Shown piece after piece: positions 36,849 to 46,598 of a DNA stretch of 64,000 nt. Source of the stretch: Actinomadura sp. K4S16 (GTDB taxonomy: Bacteria; Actinomycetota; Actinomycetes; Streptosporangiales; Streptosporangiaceae); the NCBI RefSeq assembly GCF_008327685.1, contig NZ_BDDE01000028.1, positions 62,001 to 126,000 of the forward strand, read 5' to 3'. Both the position numbers and the translations under genes were made by a program. The notes under the pieces were generated by a model that was given only the letters and a program-made list of their open reading frames with translations, had not been told where the DNA came from and searched no databases. Every line of letters begins with the position of its first letter. The first letter of the stretch is position 1.

Positions 36849-39173
36849 TCAGTGGCCCGAGGGGGGCCGCGCGTTGTTGGGGCGTCTCTGGGCCCCGTCC
36901 TTCTTCTTTCCGTTGCTCACGTAGAGGATGACGGTCGTGCCGGGCGGGACGGAGCTGCCCGCGTCCGGTGAGGTGGACACGACCGTGCCCTTCGGCTGGT
37001 CGGAGTCGACGGAGCCGGACGCGACCTGGACCTTCAGGTCGGCGCCCTGGAGCCTCGCGGTGGCGGCGCCGACCGTGAGGCCCTTCACCTGCGGGACGGT
37101 GGCGCTGTCGCCGAAGTCGCGGGACGGGGTCTGGAAGCCGGGTGCGGGCTCGCCGGCCAGGGCGTTCTGCATGGACTGCTGCCACATGCCGCCGGGGATG
37201 TCGGCGCCGTAGACGCCGTAGACCTTGTACTGCCAGGGGCCGCGGAAGTCCCAGTAGGCGGTGGCGGCGGCGAGGTTCGGGGTGAACCCGGCGAACACGG
37301 CGCAGGTGAACTCTTCACAGGTGCCGGTCTTGCCGGCGGCGGGACGTCCGATGCCGCGTCCGGCCGCGGTGCCCTTGGTGAGGACGCCCTGCAGGATCGA
37401 GTTCACCTTGTCGGCGACGTCCTGGTCGAGGGCCTGGTGGCAGTCCTGCTTGGGCAGCTTGAGCTTCTTGCCCTGGGGGTCGACGACCTCGGTGACCGAG
37501 ATGGGCGCGCAGTACTTGCCGCGGGCCGCGAAGCCGGCGTAGGCGGCGGCGAGGTGCACCATGTCGATGTCGTTGACTCCGAGGACCTGGGCCGCGATCG
37601 GCTGCAGGGGGTCGCCGCTGGCCTGCTTCATCCCGAACTTCTCGGCCATCTTCACGGCGTTGCAGACGCCGACGCGCTTCTCCAGGACGGCGTAGAAGGT
37701 GTTGACCGAGTGCCAGGTGCCGGTCTTCAGGTCGAAGTTGCCCTTCTCGCTGTCGCCCGCGTTCGACAGCGTCCAGGAACCGCCGCCGACCATGGCGTTC
37801 TTGACCCTCTTGCCGTCGAACAACCCGGTGTAGCGGCACGGCTGGAACCCGCTGACCGTGGTGGTCTGCGGCGAGTTGATCGTCGTGCTGACCGGGATGC
37901 CCTGGTCGATGGCGGCGGCGAGCGTGAAGATCTTGAACGTCGAGCCCGCCGAGACGCCGCTTCCGCCGCCGTGCGCCCCGTCGGCCGGGAGGTTGAGGGT
38001 CGTCCTGCCCTTGCCGGCGCCGAACCGCTTGCTCAGCCCGATGGCCCGGACCTTGCCGGTGCCGGGCTCGACCATCGCCTCGGCGCCGACGCGGTTGCCG
38101 CCGGGGGCGACGGTGCCGCGCAGGGCCTTGTCGACGGCGTGCTGGTCCTGCATGTCGAGGGTGGTGCGGATGGTGTAGCCGCCGCTGTTCAGCTTCTTGA
38201 CGACGTTCTGCTGCTGCTTCGGCTTGAGCTGCCGGTACTTGCCGTCCGACAGGATGTTGAGCATGTCGTACTTCACGTACTCGCAGAAGTACGGCGCCTT
38301 GCTGGTCTCGCAGCCGCCCACCGGGTCGGTGCGGTTCAGCTGGATCGGCTTGGCGGCCTCCGCGTCGGCCTGCGCCTTGCTGATGTGGCCGAGCTGGGCC
38401 ATCCGGTAGAGGACGACGTCGCGCCGCTTGCGCGCGTCGTTGGGGTTGCGGATGGGGTCGTAGGCCGTGGGGTTCTGGGTGATGCCCGCGAGCAGCGCGG
38501 CCTGGCCGAGGTCCAGCTTGGACGCGGGGATGCTGAAGTACCGCTTGGCCGCGGCCTGGACCCCGTACGCGCCGGCGCTGAAGTAGGCGACGTTCATGTA
38601 GCCCTCAAGGATCTGGTCCTTGGTGAGGCGCTGCTCGATGTCGAGCGCGTAGCGGAGCTCGCGCAGCTTGCGTCCGACCGTGGGAGCCGTGACCTCGCGG
38701 TACTCCTCCTCGGTCTTGGCGCTGTCGACCAGGAGGTTCTTGACGTACTGCTGGGTGAGGGTGGAGCCGCCCTGCGTCTGCTCGGACTCGACGTTGGTCG
38801 CCAGCGCGCGGATGGTGCCCTTGAGGTCGAGCGCGCCGTGCTCGTAGAAGCGCGAGTCCTCGATGTCGATCATCGCCTGCCGCATGATGGGGGCGACCTG
38901 GTCGAGCCGGACGGATTCGCGGTACTTGTCGAAGAACGTGGCGATCTGCTTGCCATGCGCGTCGTACATCACCGTCTTCTCGGACGGTGGTGTCGTCTTG
39001 AGCTGGCTGTCCATGTCCTCGAAGTTGTTGGCCGCGTCACGGGCCGTCAGCCCGGCGCTGCCGACGGCGGGCAGCGCGATGAGCGCGACGATGAGGCCTG
39101 CCACCACCCCGGCTCCGAGCAGCCTGAACAGCGTGGACGCGGCCTGGGCCCGATCGTTATTCGCTACGCGCAC
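36849..39173 (-). CDS. ponA: Class A penicillin-binding protein with PASTA domain
   Basis: 774 residues from GTG. N-terminal membrane anchor (GVVAGLIVALIALPAVG), transglycosylase domain (IDIEDSRFYEHGALDLKG, QGGSTLTQQYVKNLL), transpeptidase domain with SxxK (AGSTFKIF, about residue 410) and KTG (AGKTGTCEEF, about 614), and one C-terminal PASTA domain (TVPQVKGLTVGAATARLQ). It polymerises and cross-links peptidoglycan. Context beside WhiB4 and two ArsA-like ATPases matches M. tuberculosis ponA2. Confidence 0.95.
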   Translation of the reverse strand: MRVANNDRAQAASTLFRLLGAGVVAGLIVALIALPAVGSAGLTARDAANNFEDMDSQLKTTPPSEKTVMYDAHGKQIATFFDKYRESVRLDQVAPIMRQAMIDIEDSRFYEHGALDLKGTIRALATNVESEQTQGGSTLTQQYVKNLLVDSAKTEEEYREVTAPTVGRKLRELRYALDIEQRLTKDQILEGYMNVAYFSAGAYGVQAAAKRYFSIPASKLDLGQAALLAGITQNPTAYDPIRNPNDARKRRDVVLYRMAQLGHISKAQADAEAAKPIQLNRTDPVGGCETSKAPYFCEYVKYDMLNILSDGKYRQLKPKQQQNVVKKLNSGGYTIRTTLDMQDQHAVDKALRGTVAPGGNRVGAEAMVEPGTGKVRAIGLSKRFGAGKGRTTLNLPADGAHGGGSGVSAGSTFKIFTLAAAIDQGIPVSTTINSPQTTTVSGFQPCRYTGLFDGKRVKNAMVGGGSWTLSNAGDSEKGNFDLKTGTWHSVNTFYAVLEKRVGVCNAVKMAEKFGMKQASGDPLQPIAAQVLGVNDIDMVHLAAAYAGFAARGKYCAPISVTEVVDPQGKKLKLPKQDCHQALDQDVADKVNSILQGVLTKGTAAGRGIGRPAAGKTGTCEEFTCAVFAGFTPNLAAATAYWDFRGPWQYKVYGVYGADIPGGMWQQSMQNALAGEPAPGFQTPSRDFGDSATVPQVKGLTVGAATARLQGADLKVQVASGSVDSDQPKGTVVSTSPDAGSSVPPGTTVILYVSNGKKKDGAQRRPNNARPPSGH

Positions 39174-39499
39174 GGGGTCTAGGGTACGCGGGACGAGCAG
39201 TGCATTCGGGACAGGTCCCCCAGGCTTCGTGCTTTCCGGGCCGACTGATCAGGATCCCCGCCCGTTATGCCCCCATCGTGACAACCGGCGCCGTCCCCGG
39301 CGCGTCAACTACAGGTAACTAGTCCGTTCCGGCGGTATGGCCCCGGTGGGCTATATCGAGAATGGGCCCAACGGGGGCTGTTGAAACGTCCCTCGCTTCC
39401 GTAAGTTCTTCCCCACGGCTTTCGTTTGGCGGCCTGACGTCCGCGCCCGTCCGGCCAAGGAGCGCAAATCGACACAGACCCTAGGGGAGTGGGGCCAAG
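39174..39499. other. Divergent promoter region between ponA and whiB4
   Basis: No gene is seen in this 326-base stretch. It must hold the promoters of both genes, but I see no consensus boxes I would defend. TAGGGGAGTGGGG lies just ahead of the WhiB start as a ribosome site. Confidence 0.5.
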
Positions 39500-39811
39500 A
39501 TGTGGATCACGGATTGGACCGCCCGCGCCGCCTGCCGTAACGCGGATCCGGACGCTCTGTTCGTGCAGGGTGCGGCGCAGAACCGAGCCAAGCTCATCTG
39601 CCGCGGCTGCCCGGTGCGCACGGAGTGCCTCGCCGACGCTCTGGACAACCGGATCGAGTTCGGTGTGTGGGGCGGTATGACGGAGCGGGAGCGCCGTGCT
39701 CTGCTTCGGCGGCGGCCGGATGTGCGCTCGTGGCGCGACCTGCTGGAGACCGCGAAGGAAGAGTACGAGCGGTCGGCGGAGGTCGACGAGGAAGAGCTCG
39801 TCGCCAGCTGA
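39500..39811 (+). CDS. whiB4: WhiB-family iron-sulfur regulator (WhiB4/WblA type)
   Basis: 103 residues. Four Cys (C12, C34, C37, C43) bind a [4Fe-4S] cluster, followed by the conserved turn EFGVWGGMTERERRALLRRR and an acidic tail. LFVQGAAQNRAKLICRGCPV matches the WblA/WhiB4 branch as I recall it. The protein senses redox/NO and regulates transcription. Neighbouring ponA and ArsA-like ATPases reproduce the Rv3679-Rv3682 order. Confidence 0.93.
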   Translation: MWITDWTARAACRNADPDALFVQGAAQNRAKLICRGCPVRTECLADALDNRIEFGVWGGMTERERRALLRRRPDVRSWRDLLETAKEEYERSAEVDEEELVAS

Positions 39812-39883
39812 GTTCGACGGGCCGCACGGCCCGTCCATGCAGCGGTTCAAGGACCGGCACGGTCCAATAAAGCGTGGCCGGCA

Positions 39884-39911
39884 GGCCCGTACCACCTTTC
39901 CGGTACGGGCC
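39884..39911. terminator. Hairpin downstream of whiB4
   Basis: GGCCCGTACC pairs exactly with GGTACGGGCC across an eight-base loop, between convergent genes. Confidence 0.65.
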
Positions 39912-40034
39912 CGTCGCCGCGCGCATGGCCGTTTCCGCTGATCAGAGCGCGGGGGCGGCCGAACGGCCGAGGCCGGTCGCATGCTTACAGTTCCCGTGGT
40001 GCTGAATCGGGAGAGTGCCCGGCCTGGGCGGGGC

Positions 40035-41192
40035 TCAGGCGGCGGTGGGGGACGCGGTGGGGGCGGCCAGGTCCTCGCCCACCTGGCGCAGGCCTTCGAG
40101 GTCGTGGACGTCCTCCGCCTGCGCCGGAACGGCCGTGACCGGCACGGTCGGGTGCGTCGACGCGAAGTGGTCGCGCAGGCGCTCCTCGCGGGCGGCGAGC
40201 TGCATGCGGTCGGTGTGCAGGCGCAGCAGGGCCGCGGTCAGCGTGTGCTCGCCGCGCTCCTCCAGCGTCTCGGCGGCGGCCTGGCTGCGGGCCGCCGACA
40301 GCGTGTCGGCGGCCGACTCGTGGACGCGGTTGACCACGAGGCCGGCGAGCGGCATCCGCTCCTCGGCGAGGCGCTCGACGAAGTAGGACGCCTCGCGCAG
40401 GGCGTCGGGCTCCGGCGCGGCGACGACGAGGAACGCGGTGCCGGGGGTCTGGAGCAGCTTGAACGTCTTCTCGGCGCGCTCCCGGAACCCGCCGAACATG
40501 GTGTCGAACGCGGCGACGAACGTCTGCACGTCGCGCAGCAGCTGGACGCCGAGGACCTTGTTGATGACGCCGGTGAACATGCCGAACCCGGCGCTGATCA
40601 CCTTGACGCCGAAGCGGCCGCCGGTCTTGGCCGGCGCGGCGAGGATCTTCATGAACCGGCCGTCGAGGAAGCGGCCCATCCGCTCGGGGGCGTCCAGGAA
40701 GTCCAGCGCGTTCCGGGACGGCGGGGTGTCGACGATGATCAGGTCCCAGGCGCCGGAGCGGTGCAGCTGCCCGAGCTTCTCCATCGCCATGTACTCCTGC
40801 GTCCCCGACAGGCTGGACGACAGCGACTGGTAGAAGGGGTTGGCGAGGATCTGCTTGGCCCGGTCCGGGTCGGCGTGCGCCTCGACGATCTCGTCGAAGG
40901 TCCGCTTCATGTCGAGCATCATGGCGTGCAGCTCGCCGTCGCCGTCGATGTCGATCCGGCGCGGGCTGTTGTCCAGTTCCGACAGGCCCATGGACTGGGC
41001 GAGCCGGCGCGCGGGGTCCACGGTGAGGACGACCACGTCCCGGCCCCGCTCGGCGGCCCTGACGCCGAGCGCCGCGGCCGTGGTGGTCTTGCCGACCCCG
41101 CCCGACCCGCAGCACACGATGATCTTCGTGCGCGGGTCGTCGAGCAGCCCGTCGACGTCGAGGACCGGAGGGGTCTTGCTGGTCTGGCTCAT
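40035..41192 (-). CDS. ArsA/Get3-type ATPase, second of two (Rv3680-like)
   Basis: 385 residues. P-loop CCGSGGVGKTTTAAALG near residue 30, VVVLTVDPARRLAQSMGL (ArsA switch), and IIVDTPPSRNALDFLDAP. It lies downstream of a related ATPase with a 100-base gap. M. tuberculosis has the same pair, Rv3679 and Rv3680, beside whiB4; they have been linked to redox/glycerol-derived stress. They are not necessarily arsenite pumps. Confidence 0.9.
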   Translation of the reverse strand: MSQTSKTPPVLDVDGLLDDPRTKIIVCCGSGGVGKTTTAAALGVRAAERGRDVVVLTVDPARRLAQSMGLSELDNSPRRIDIDGDGELHAMMLDMKRTFDEIVEAHADPDRAKQILANPFYQSLSSSLSGTQEYMAMEKLGQLHRSGAWDLIIVDTPPSRNALDFLDAPERMGRFLDGRFMKILAAPAKTGGRFGVKVISAGFGMFTGVINKVLGVQLLRDVQTFVAAFDTMFGGFRERAEKTFKLLQTPGTAFLVVAAPEPDALREASYFVERLAEERMPLAGLVVNRVHESAADTLSAARSQAAAETLEERGEHTLTAALLRLHTDRMQLAAREERLRDHFASTHPTVPVTAVPAQAEDVHDLEGLRQVGEDLAAPTASPTAA

Positions 41193-41291
41193 CGGTTCAC
41201 CTCTGCCGGTCGGTCCCGCCCTCGCGGGCGGTCAGGCTTACCCAGGAGACGCCGCGGCGGGGCCCGTGGGCGGCGGCGGGGACGGGCGCGT

Positions 41292-42299
41292 TCATGCGGC
41301 ACCTTGGCTGCGGAGGGCGGCGGCCAGGTCGTAGAGGCCGGCCAGGTCCATGCCGTCGGAGAGCAGGGGGAGGGTGTAGCGGGGCCGGTCGACCGAGTCC
41401 AGGCGCTCCTTCTCGCGGTGCTGGAGGGCGGTGCGGCGGGCGTGGTCGGCGGCCTCCTCGGCGAGGAGGGCGGCGATCGCCTCGGCGTCGTGCTCCAGGC
41501 CGGCGGCCTTGACGCCGCGGACGATGTCGCCCGGATCCAGGGCTCCGGCGGCGGCCGCGGCGAGGTCGTCCTCGGCGAGGACGGGCTGGTGCTCCATGTT
41601 GACGATCACGCCGCCGACCGGGAGCCCGACCGCGGTGAGGTCGCGGATGCCGTCCATCGTCTCCTGGACGGGCATCTCCTCCAGGAGCGTGACGAAGTGC
41701 ACGGCGGTCTCGGGGCTGCGCACGACCTTCATCACGGTGTCGGCGTGGTTGCGGACGGGGCCGACCTTGGCGAGGCCGGAGACCTCGTCGTTGACGTTCA
41801 GGAACTTCGTGATGCGGCCGGTGGGCGGGGCGTCCATCACGACGGCGTCGTAGACGAACGAGCCGTCCTTCTTCTTGCGGCGCACCGACTCGGACGTCTT
41901 GCCGGTGAGGATGACGTCGCGCAGGCCGGGGGCGATGGTGGTGACGAAGTCGACGATGCCGAGCTTGGTCATCGCCTTCCCGGCGCGCTTGAGGTTGTAG
42001 AACATCTCGAGGTACTCGATGAGCGCCTCTTCGGTGTCGATGGCGAGCGCGTAGACGTCCCCGCCGTCCGGGGCGACGGCGACGCGGCGCTCCTCGTAGG
42101 GAAGCGGCGGGCAGTCGAACAGCTGGGCGATGCCCTGGCGCCCCTCGACCTCGACGAGCAGGACCTTGCGGCCTCCGGCCGCCAGGGCAAGGGCGAGGGC
42201 GGCGGCGACGGTCGTCTTGCCCGTCCCGCCCTTGCCGGTGACCACATGGAGGCGTACGCCGTCCCAGTCGGTGTCTCTCGCGCTCACCCGATCGACCAT
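41292..42299 (-). CDS. ArsA/Get3-type ATPase, first of two (Rv3679-like)
   Basis: 335 residues from the ATG at 42299 (a longer frame exists). P-loop VVTGKGGTGKTTVAAALAL, then VLLVEVEGRQGIAQLF and AVVMDAPPTGRITKFLN. Promoter-proximal partner of the next ATPase; the two likely form a heteromeric complex as their mycobacterial counterparts do. Confidence 0.9.
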   Translation of the reverse strand: MVDRVSARDTDWDGVRLHVVTGKGGTGKTTVAAALALALAAGGRKVLLVEVEGRQGIAQLFDCPPLPYEERRVAVAPDGGDVYALAIDTEEALIEYLEMFYNLKRAGKAMTKLGIVDFVTTIAPGLRDVILTGKTSESVRRKKKDGSFVYDAVVMDAPPTGRITKFLNVNDEVSGLAKVGPVRNHADTVMKVVRSPETAVHFVTLLEEMPVQETMDGIRDLTAVGLPVGGVIVNMEHQPVLAEDDLAAAAAGALDPGDIVRGVKAAGLEHDAEAIAALLAEEAADHARRTALQHREKERLDSVDRPRYTLPLLSDGMDLAGLYDLAAALRSQGAA

Positions 42300-42526
42300 A
42301 TCGCTCACTCGTCGAACACTTGAGGGGGCGGTCGCCCTCATGCAAGTGATCCCTGACACGGTTCCGCCGCCCGGACGTTGTCATTCGGCCTGCCCGCGCG
42401 GTTAGCTGGAAAACGTGAACCGTGCTGTGGACGGTTCCGTCTGAACCCTGACGGGTCCAGATGCCCGCCGGAGCTCCGGGGGCGGTTCCCCGGGGCCCGG
42501 GCTCCCATGGGAAAAGAGGTGCCGTG

Positions 42527-43633
42527 ATGGAAGCGGTGGCCCTGGTCGTCCTGCTCGTCGTCATCGTCGTCGGCCTGATCCTCCTGTCGTCGTCGATCCG
42601 GATCGTCCAGCAGTACGAGCACGGGATCGTGTTCCGGTTCGGGCAGGTCCAGCGGAACGGGCAGCTGCGCCCCGGCGCGGTGCGCACGCCCGGCCTGACC
42701 GTGATCGTGCCGATCGTCGAGCGCATGCAGAAGGTCAGCCGGCAGACGATCACGATGGGGGTGCCCGGCCAGGACGGCATCACCCAGGACAACGTGAGCG
42801 TCCGCGTCGACGCGGTCGTCTACTTCCGGGTGATCGACCCGGTGAAGGCGATCGTGAACGTGCACAACTACGGGTACGCGGTCTCGCAGGTGGCGCAGAC
42901 GTCCCTGCGGTCGGTGATCGGCCAGGCCGACATGCAGGAGCTGCTCGGCGAGCGCGAGAAGATCAACATGCGGCTGCGGGCGATCATCGACGAGATCACC
43001 GAGGGCCCGTGGGGCATCCTGATCGAGCGGGTCGAGATCAAGGACGTCTCGCTGCCGGAGGGCATGAAGCGGTCGATGGCCCGGCAGGCGGAGGCGGAGC
43101 GGGAGCGCCGCGCCCGCATCATCACCGCGGACGGCGAGTTCCAGGCGTCCAAGCGCCTCGCCGCCGCCGCGGAGATCATGTCGCAGGACCCGGCGGCCCT
43201 CCAGCTGCGCCTGCTGCAGACGGTCGTGGAGGTCTCCGCCGAGAAGAACAGCACGCTGGTCATGCCGCTGCCGGTGGAGATCCTGAGGTTCTTCGAGCGC
43301 GCCGCGGGCGGCCCGGGCCGCTCCGAGGACGGCGGCGAGGGCAAGCCCGACCTCGGTGAGCGGCTCGCGCGGGCCGAGGAGGAGCTGGCCAAGGCGGCGG
43401 AGCAGCCGTCGACGCTGGAGTCGGCCGAGGACGTCCCGCCGGTCATCGGGCTGGACGAGCCCAAGCGCGGCGAGTCCGCGGTGTCCGCGCCGCAGGAGGA
43501 GCAGCGGCGCGGCATCGGCGGCGGCACGCCCGGCACCCCCGAAACCCCTGGCATGCCCGAGGTCCGGGAAGGCCGCGGCCCGTCCGAGACCCCGGAAGGC
43601 CACGGCGGGGAGGGCCCGCAGCCTCCCCGCTGA
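42527..43633 (+). CDS. SPFH/stomatin-like (slipin) membrane protein
   Basis: 368 residues. N-terminal membrane segment (LVVLLVVIVVGLILLS), SPFH domain (IVQQYEHGIVFRFGQVQRNG, QDNVSVRVDAVVYFRVIDPV, AQTSLRSVIGQADMQELLGE) and a coiled-coil with RQAEAERERRARIITADGEF. The C-terminal ~95 residues are a disordered Pro/Glu/Gly tail. ATG is preceded by AGAGGTG; GTG 42524 is an alternative. Slipins organise membrane domains. Confidence 0.93.
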   Translation: MEAVALVVLLVVIVVGLILLSSSIRIVQQYEHGIVFRFGQVQRNGQLRPGAVRTPGLTVIVPIVERMQKVSRQTITMGVPGQDGITQDNVSVRVDAVVYFRVIDPVKAIVNVHNYGYAVSQVAQTSLRSVIGQADMQELLGEREKINMRLRAIIDEITEGPWGILIERVEIKDVSLPEGMKRSMARQAEAERERRARIITADGEFQASKRLAAAAEIMSQDPAALQLRLLQTVVEVSAEKNSTLVMPLPVEILRFFERAAGGPGRSEDGGEGKPDLGERLARAEEELAKAAEQPSTLESAEDVPPVIGLDEPKRGESAVSAPQEEQRRGIGGGTPGTPETPGMPEVREGRGPSETPEGHGGEGPQPPR

Positions 43634-43643
43634 CCCGCCGGAG

Positions 43644-44876
43644 TCATCGCGGCCCGGACGCCGCGGCCGCGGCGTCCGGCACGGCCGCGGGCATGGTCAG
43701 GCGCCGGACGCCCGGCACCGCGACCGTGCCCAGGCAGGTCGCGCCCACCAGGACGGCCGCCGTCCACAGCGGGACCGAGGCGCCCCAGGCGGACGCGGCC
43801 CACGGGGCGAGCGCGTAGCCGAGGGGCGCCGCGGCCAGCGACAGCAGCCAGTCGTAGGACGTCACCCGCGCCAGCGCCTGCGGCGGGATGGTCATCTGCA
43901 CCACGGTCTCCCAGGTCGGGTTGAGGACGCCGAGGCCGGTGAGCGCCACCCCGTACGCCGCGACGAGCAGCGGCGCGGGCGCGGCGACCGCGAACAGGGC
44001 GAGGGGCAGCGCCAGGGCGGCGAGGCCCGCGTTCGCCACGAGGACGGGACGGCGCGGGCGGACGCGGGCGGCCAGCAGCGCCCCGACGACCAGCCCGGCC
44101 GCGCCCACCTGGACGGTCGCGATCCAGACCCCCTCGCCGCCGAGCCGCTCGACGGCGAGGGCGGGCCCGAGGGTGAGCAGCACGGCGGACGTGCCGTTCC
44201 AGACGCCGTGCGCGATCAGGCTCGTCCAGTACCAGTCGCGCGAGCGGACCTCCGACCAGCCCTCCGCCAGGTCCGCCCGCAGCGAGCGCCGCGGGATCGG
44301 GACGTGCCGGACGCGGGTCACGGCGAGGAGCGCCGCGCTCGTGGCGAACGACGCCGAGTCCAGCAGGAACGTCCAGCCTGGGCCGACGGTCAGCACGAAC
44401 GTCCCGGCCAGGGCGGGGCCGGCGAGCCGGGTGGCCCCGTTGGCGACGCCCATCAGCGCGTTGGCCCGCTGGAGCCCGGACGGCTCGACGGTGCCGGCGA
44501 CCAGGGGCGAGACGGTCGGCACCTGGAAGGCCGAGGCGGCGCCGCCGACCGCCTGGGCCGCGGCGAGATGCCACAGCCGCGGCTCGCCGCTCAGGAGTTC
44601 CAGCGCGGCGAACAGCTGCGCCGCGGCGCCGACGAGGTCGGTCGCGAGGGCGACGCCGCGCGCGTTGAGGCGGTCCGCGAGCACGCCGCCGAGGGGCAGC
44701 AGGAGCAGGCGGGGCACCATCGCGCAGCCGAGCACGAGGGCGAGCGCGGACGTGGAGCCCGTCGCGCGCAGGACGGCGAGCGCGAGCGCGGCGGGGACGG
44801 CGGCGTCCCCGGTCAGGGACAGGACGCGGGCGGCGAACAGCAACCGGAAGTCCCGGCCGCGCAGGGGGTGGCTCAT
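43644..44876 (-). CDS. MFS transporter (drug exporter-like)
   Basis: 410 residues with about 12 hydrophobic segments. RDFRLLFAARVLSLTGDAAV is the MFS_3 type start, and PRLLLLPLGGVLADRLNARG the loop 2-3 motif. It is transcribed divergently from a MarR regulator with a palindrome between them, so it is probably an exporter under MarR control. Substrate unknown. Confidence 0.9.
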   Translation of the reverse strand: MSHPLRGRDFRLLFAARVLSLTGDAAVPAALALAVLRATGSTSALALVLGCAMVPRLLLLPLGGVLADRLNARGVALATDLVGAAAQLFAALELLSGEPRLWHLAAAQAVGGAASAFQVPTVSPLVAGTVEPSGLQRANALMGVANGATRLAGPALAGTFVLTVGPGWTFLLDSASFATSAALLAVTRVRHVPIPRRSLRADLAEGWSEVRSRDWYWTSLIAHGVWNGTSAVLLTLGPALAVERLGGEGVWIATVQVGAAGLVVGALLAARVRPRRPVLVANAGLAALALPLALFAVAAPAPLLVAAYGVALTGLGVLNPTWETVVQMTIPPQALARVTSYDWLLSLAAAPLGYALAPWAASAWGASVPLWTAAVLVGATCLGTVAVPGVRRLTMPAAVPDAAAAASGPR

Positions 44877-44888
44877 GGTCCGACAATG

Positions 44889-44906
44889 TAGTTCGCTGAC
44901 GAACTA
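44889..44906. promoter_or_regulatory. Palindromic operator between MFS and MarR genes
   Basis: TAGTTCG and CGAACTA around CTGA form a perfect 7-bp-arm palindrome just ahead of the MFS start, a typical MarR binding site. Confidence 0.7.
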
Positions 44907-44958
44907 ATCGGCAACGAATTATTCCTCACCGAATCACCGAGAGGACTACGATCCCTGC

Positions 44959-45477
44959 ATGGGCGAGAGGGACCGGACGGACGACCATGTGGCGCGGTGG
45001 GCGCCGATCGTGTCCGACCTCGATCCCGACATCGAAGGCGCCGTGACCCGGATGGTCTTCTTCGTGAAGCACATCCGGCAGGTCCGCGAGGAGTTCCTCG
45101 CCGCCTCGGGCCTGCAACCGCACGAGTTCGACACGCTCCACGCGCTCGCCGGGCGGCACGGCACCGCCGCGCCCTCGCAGCTCGCCGCCGACCTCGCCAT
45201 GCCGCCGAACTCGGTCACCGGGCGGCTGGACGCGCTGGAGCGCCGCGGGTTCGTCCGCCGCTCCCCCTCGGCCACCGACCGCCGCCGGGTCGTCGTCGAA
45301 CTCACCCCCGCCGGACGCTCCGCCTGGCGCGACGCCATGGACGGCCTAGGCGTAGAGGAGCACCGCCTGCTCGGCGCCCTCGACCCCGGCGAGCGCCGCA
45401 CTCTCTCCGACCTCCTCCGCCGAGTAATGCTCCGCGCCGAAGAGGAAACCGACCGCCCCGGCGGCCCTGACAGCTGA
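44959..45477 (+). CDS. MarR-family regulator
   Basis: 172 residues. The winged helix is at ~60-125 (LQPHEFDTLHALAGRHGTAA, PSQLAADLAMPPNSVTGRLD, LERRGFVRRSPSATDRRRVV). It likely represses the divergent MFS exporter through the palindrome between them. Confidence 0.93.
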   Translation: MGERDRTDDHVARWAPIVSDLDPDIEGAVTRMVFFVKHIRQVREEFLAASGLQPHEFDTLHALAGRHGTAAPSQLAADLAMPPNSVTGRLDALERRGFVRRSPSATDRRRVVVELTPAGRSAWRDAMDGLGVEEHRLLGALDPGERRTLSDLLRRVMLRAEEETDRPGGPDS

Positions 45478-45525
45478 GGACCGGGCGGCCGCACAGGCCC
45501 CCGCCACCATGGGTGGCTGGCGGGA

Positions 45526-46473
45526 CTACGGGGTGAGGACCAGGCGGCCGCGTAGGGCGCCTGCTTGCAGGCGTTCGTGGGCCTTGGACGCTTCGGATAG
45601 TGGGAGCACGTCGGCTACGCGGGGGGTGAGGCGGCCCTGGTCTGCGAGTGCTGCGAGGTGGGTGAGCTGGGCTCCGTTCGCGCGTATCCACACGTTGTGG
45701 ACGGTGGTGCCGCGTAGCGGGAGCGGGGTGGCCGGGCCGGCGTTCACCGCCGCGAACGCCCCGCCGTTGCGGACGGCGTCCAGGGCCGCGACCGAGAGGA
45801 GGGCGGCGTCCAGCGCGCCGTCCACGCCGCCCGGGACGAGGGCGCGGACGGCGTCGCCCAGGTGCTCGCCGCGCGGGACGAACATCTCCGCGCCGAATCC
45901 GCGCACCAGGGCCTCGTCGGAGGCGGAGGCCGCGGCGACGACGCGGAGCCCGCGGTGGGCGGCCAGTTCCACGGCGTATCCGCCGACGGCGCCCGCGGCG
46001 CCCGTGACGAGCAGCGTGCCGCCCGCGGGCAGGTCGAGCAGGTCGAGGGCCTGCAGCGCGGTCAGGGCGTTCAGCGGGATCGTGGCCGCCTCCACCGCGG
46101 GCACGGACCGCGGGGCGGGGGCGACGGCGTCCGCGTCCAGGACGATCGCGTCAGCGTAGGCGCCCGTCGGGAGGTCGAGCCGGTCCTTGAGGCCGATGAC
46201 CTCGTCGCCGGCGGCGATCCGCGCCACGCCGGGCCCGACCGCTTCGACGGTTCCGGCGACGTCCCAGCCGATGCCCACCGAGGGCCGCGAGCCGAACGGC
46301 GGCATCAGTCCCGCGTCGGCCAGCACCCCCGAGCGGGTCGCGGCGTCGACCGGGTTGACCGCCGCGGCCGCCACCCGGATCCGCACCTGACCGGGTCCGG
46401 GGACGGGCTCCGGGACGTCGGTGAGCTCCAACGCGTCGGGCCCGCCAGGGGTCCTCACAATGATCGCGCGCAT
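45526..46473 (-). CDS. Zinc-independent alcohol dehydrogenase/quinone oxidoreductase
   Basis: 315 residues. MRAIIVRTPGGPDALELTDV, AAAAVNPVDAATRSGV, GWDVAGTVEAVGPGV and the cofactor loop GGTLLVTGAAGAVGGYAVEL match the medium-chain NADPH:quinone reductase family. Divergent from an HxlR regulator with which it is probably paired. Confidence 0.92.
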   Translation of the reverse strand: MRAIIVRTPGGPDALELTDVPEPVPGPGQVRIRVAAAAVNPVDAATRSGVLADAGLMPPFGSRPSVGIGWDVAGTVEAVGPGVARIAAGDEVIGLKDRLDLPTGAYADAIVLDADAVAPAPRSVPAVEAATIPLNALTALQALDLLDLPAGGTLLVTGAAGAVGGYAVELAAHRGLRVVAAASASDEALVRGFGAEMFVPRGEHLGDAVRALVPGGVDGALDAALLSVAALDAVRNGGAFAAVNAGPATPLPLRGTTVHNVWIRANGAQLTHLAALADQGRLTPRVADVLPLSEASKAHERLQAGALRGRLVLTP

Positions 46474-46552
46474 GACGACAACTCCTTAAGGGATGTGGGT
46501 CAGGGGAGAGCCCCGCACCGACCACTTTCGCCGGAACAGCCGCGGGCCGGAA

Positions 46553-46563
46553 GAAGTTACTTC
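46553..46563. promoter_or_regulatory. Small palindrome ahead of the HxlR gene
   Basis: GAAGTTACTTC is symmetric around its centre and lies between the divergent oxidoreductase and HxlR genes; a candidate HxlR operator. Confidence 0.45.
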
Positions 46564-46598
46564 GGAGTGCGTTCGGTACCCGGAGGTGATCCAGCGGC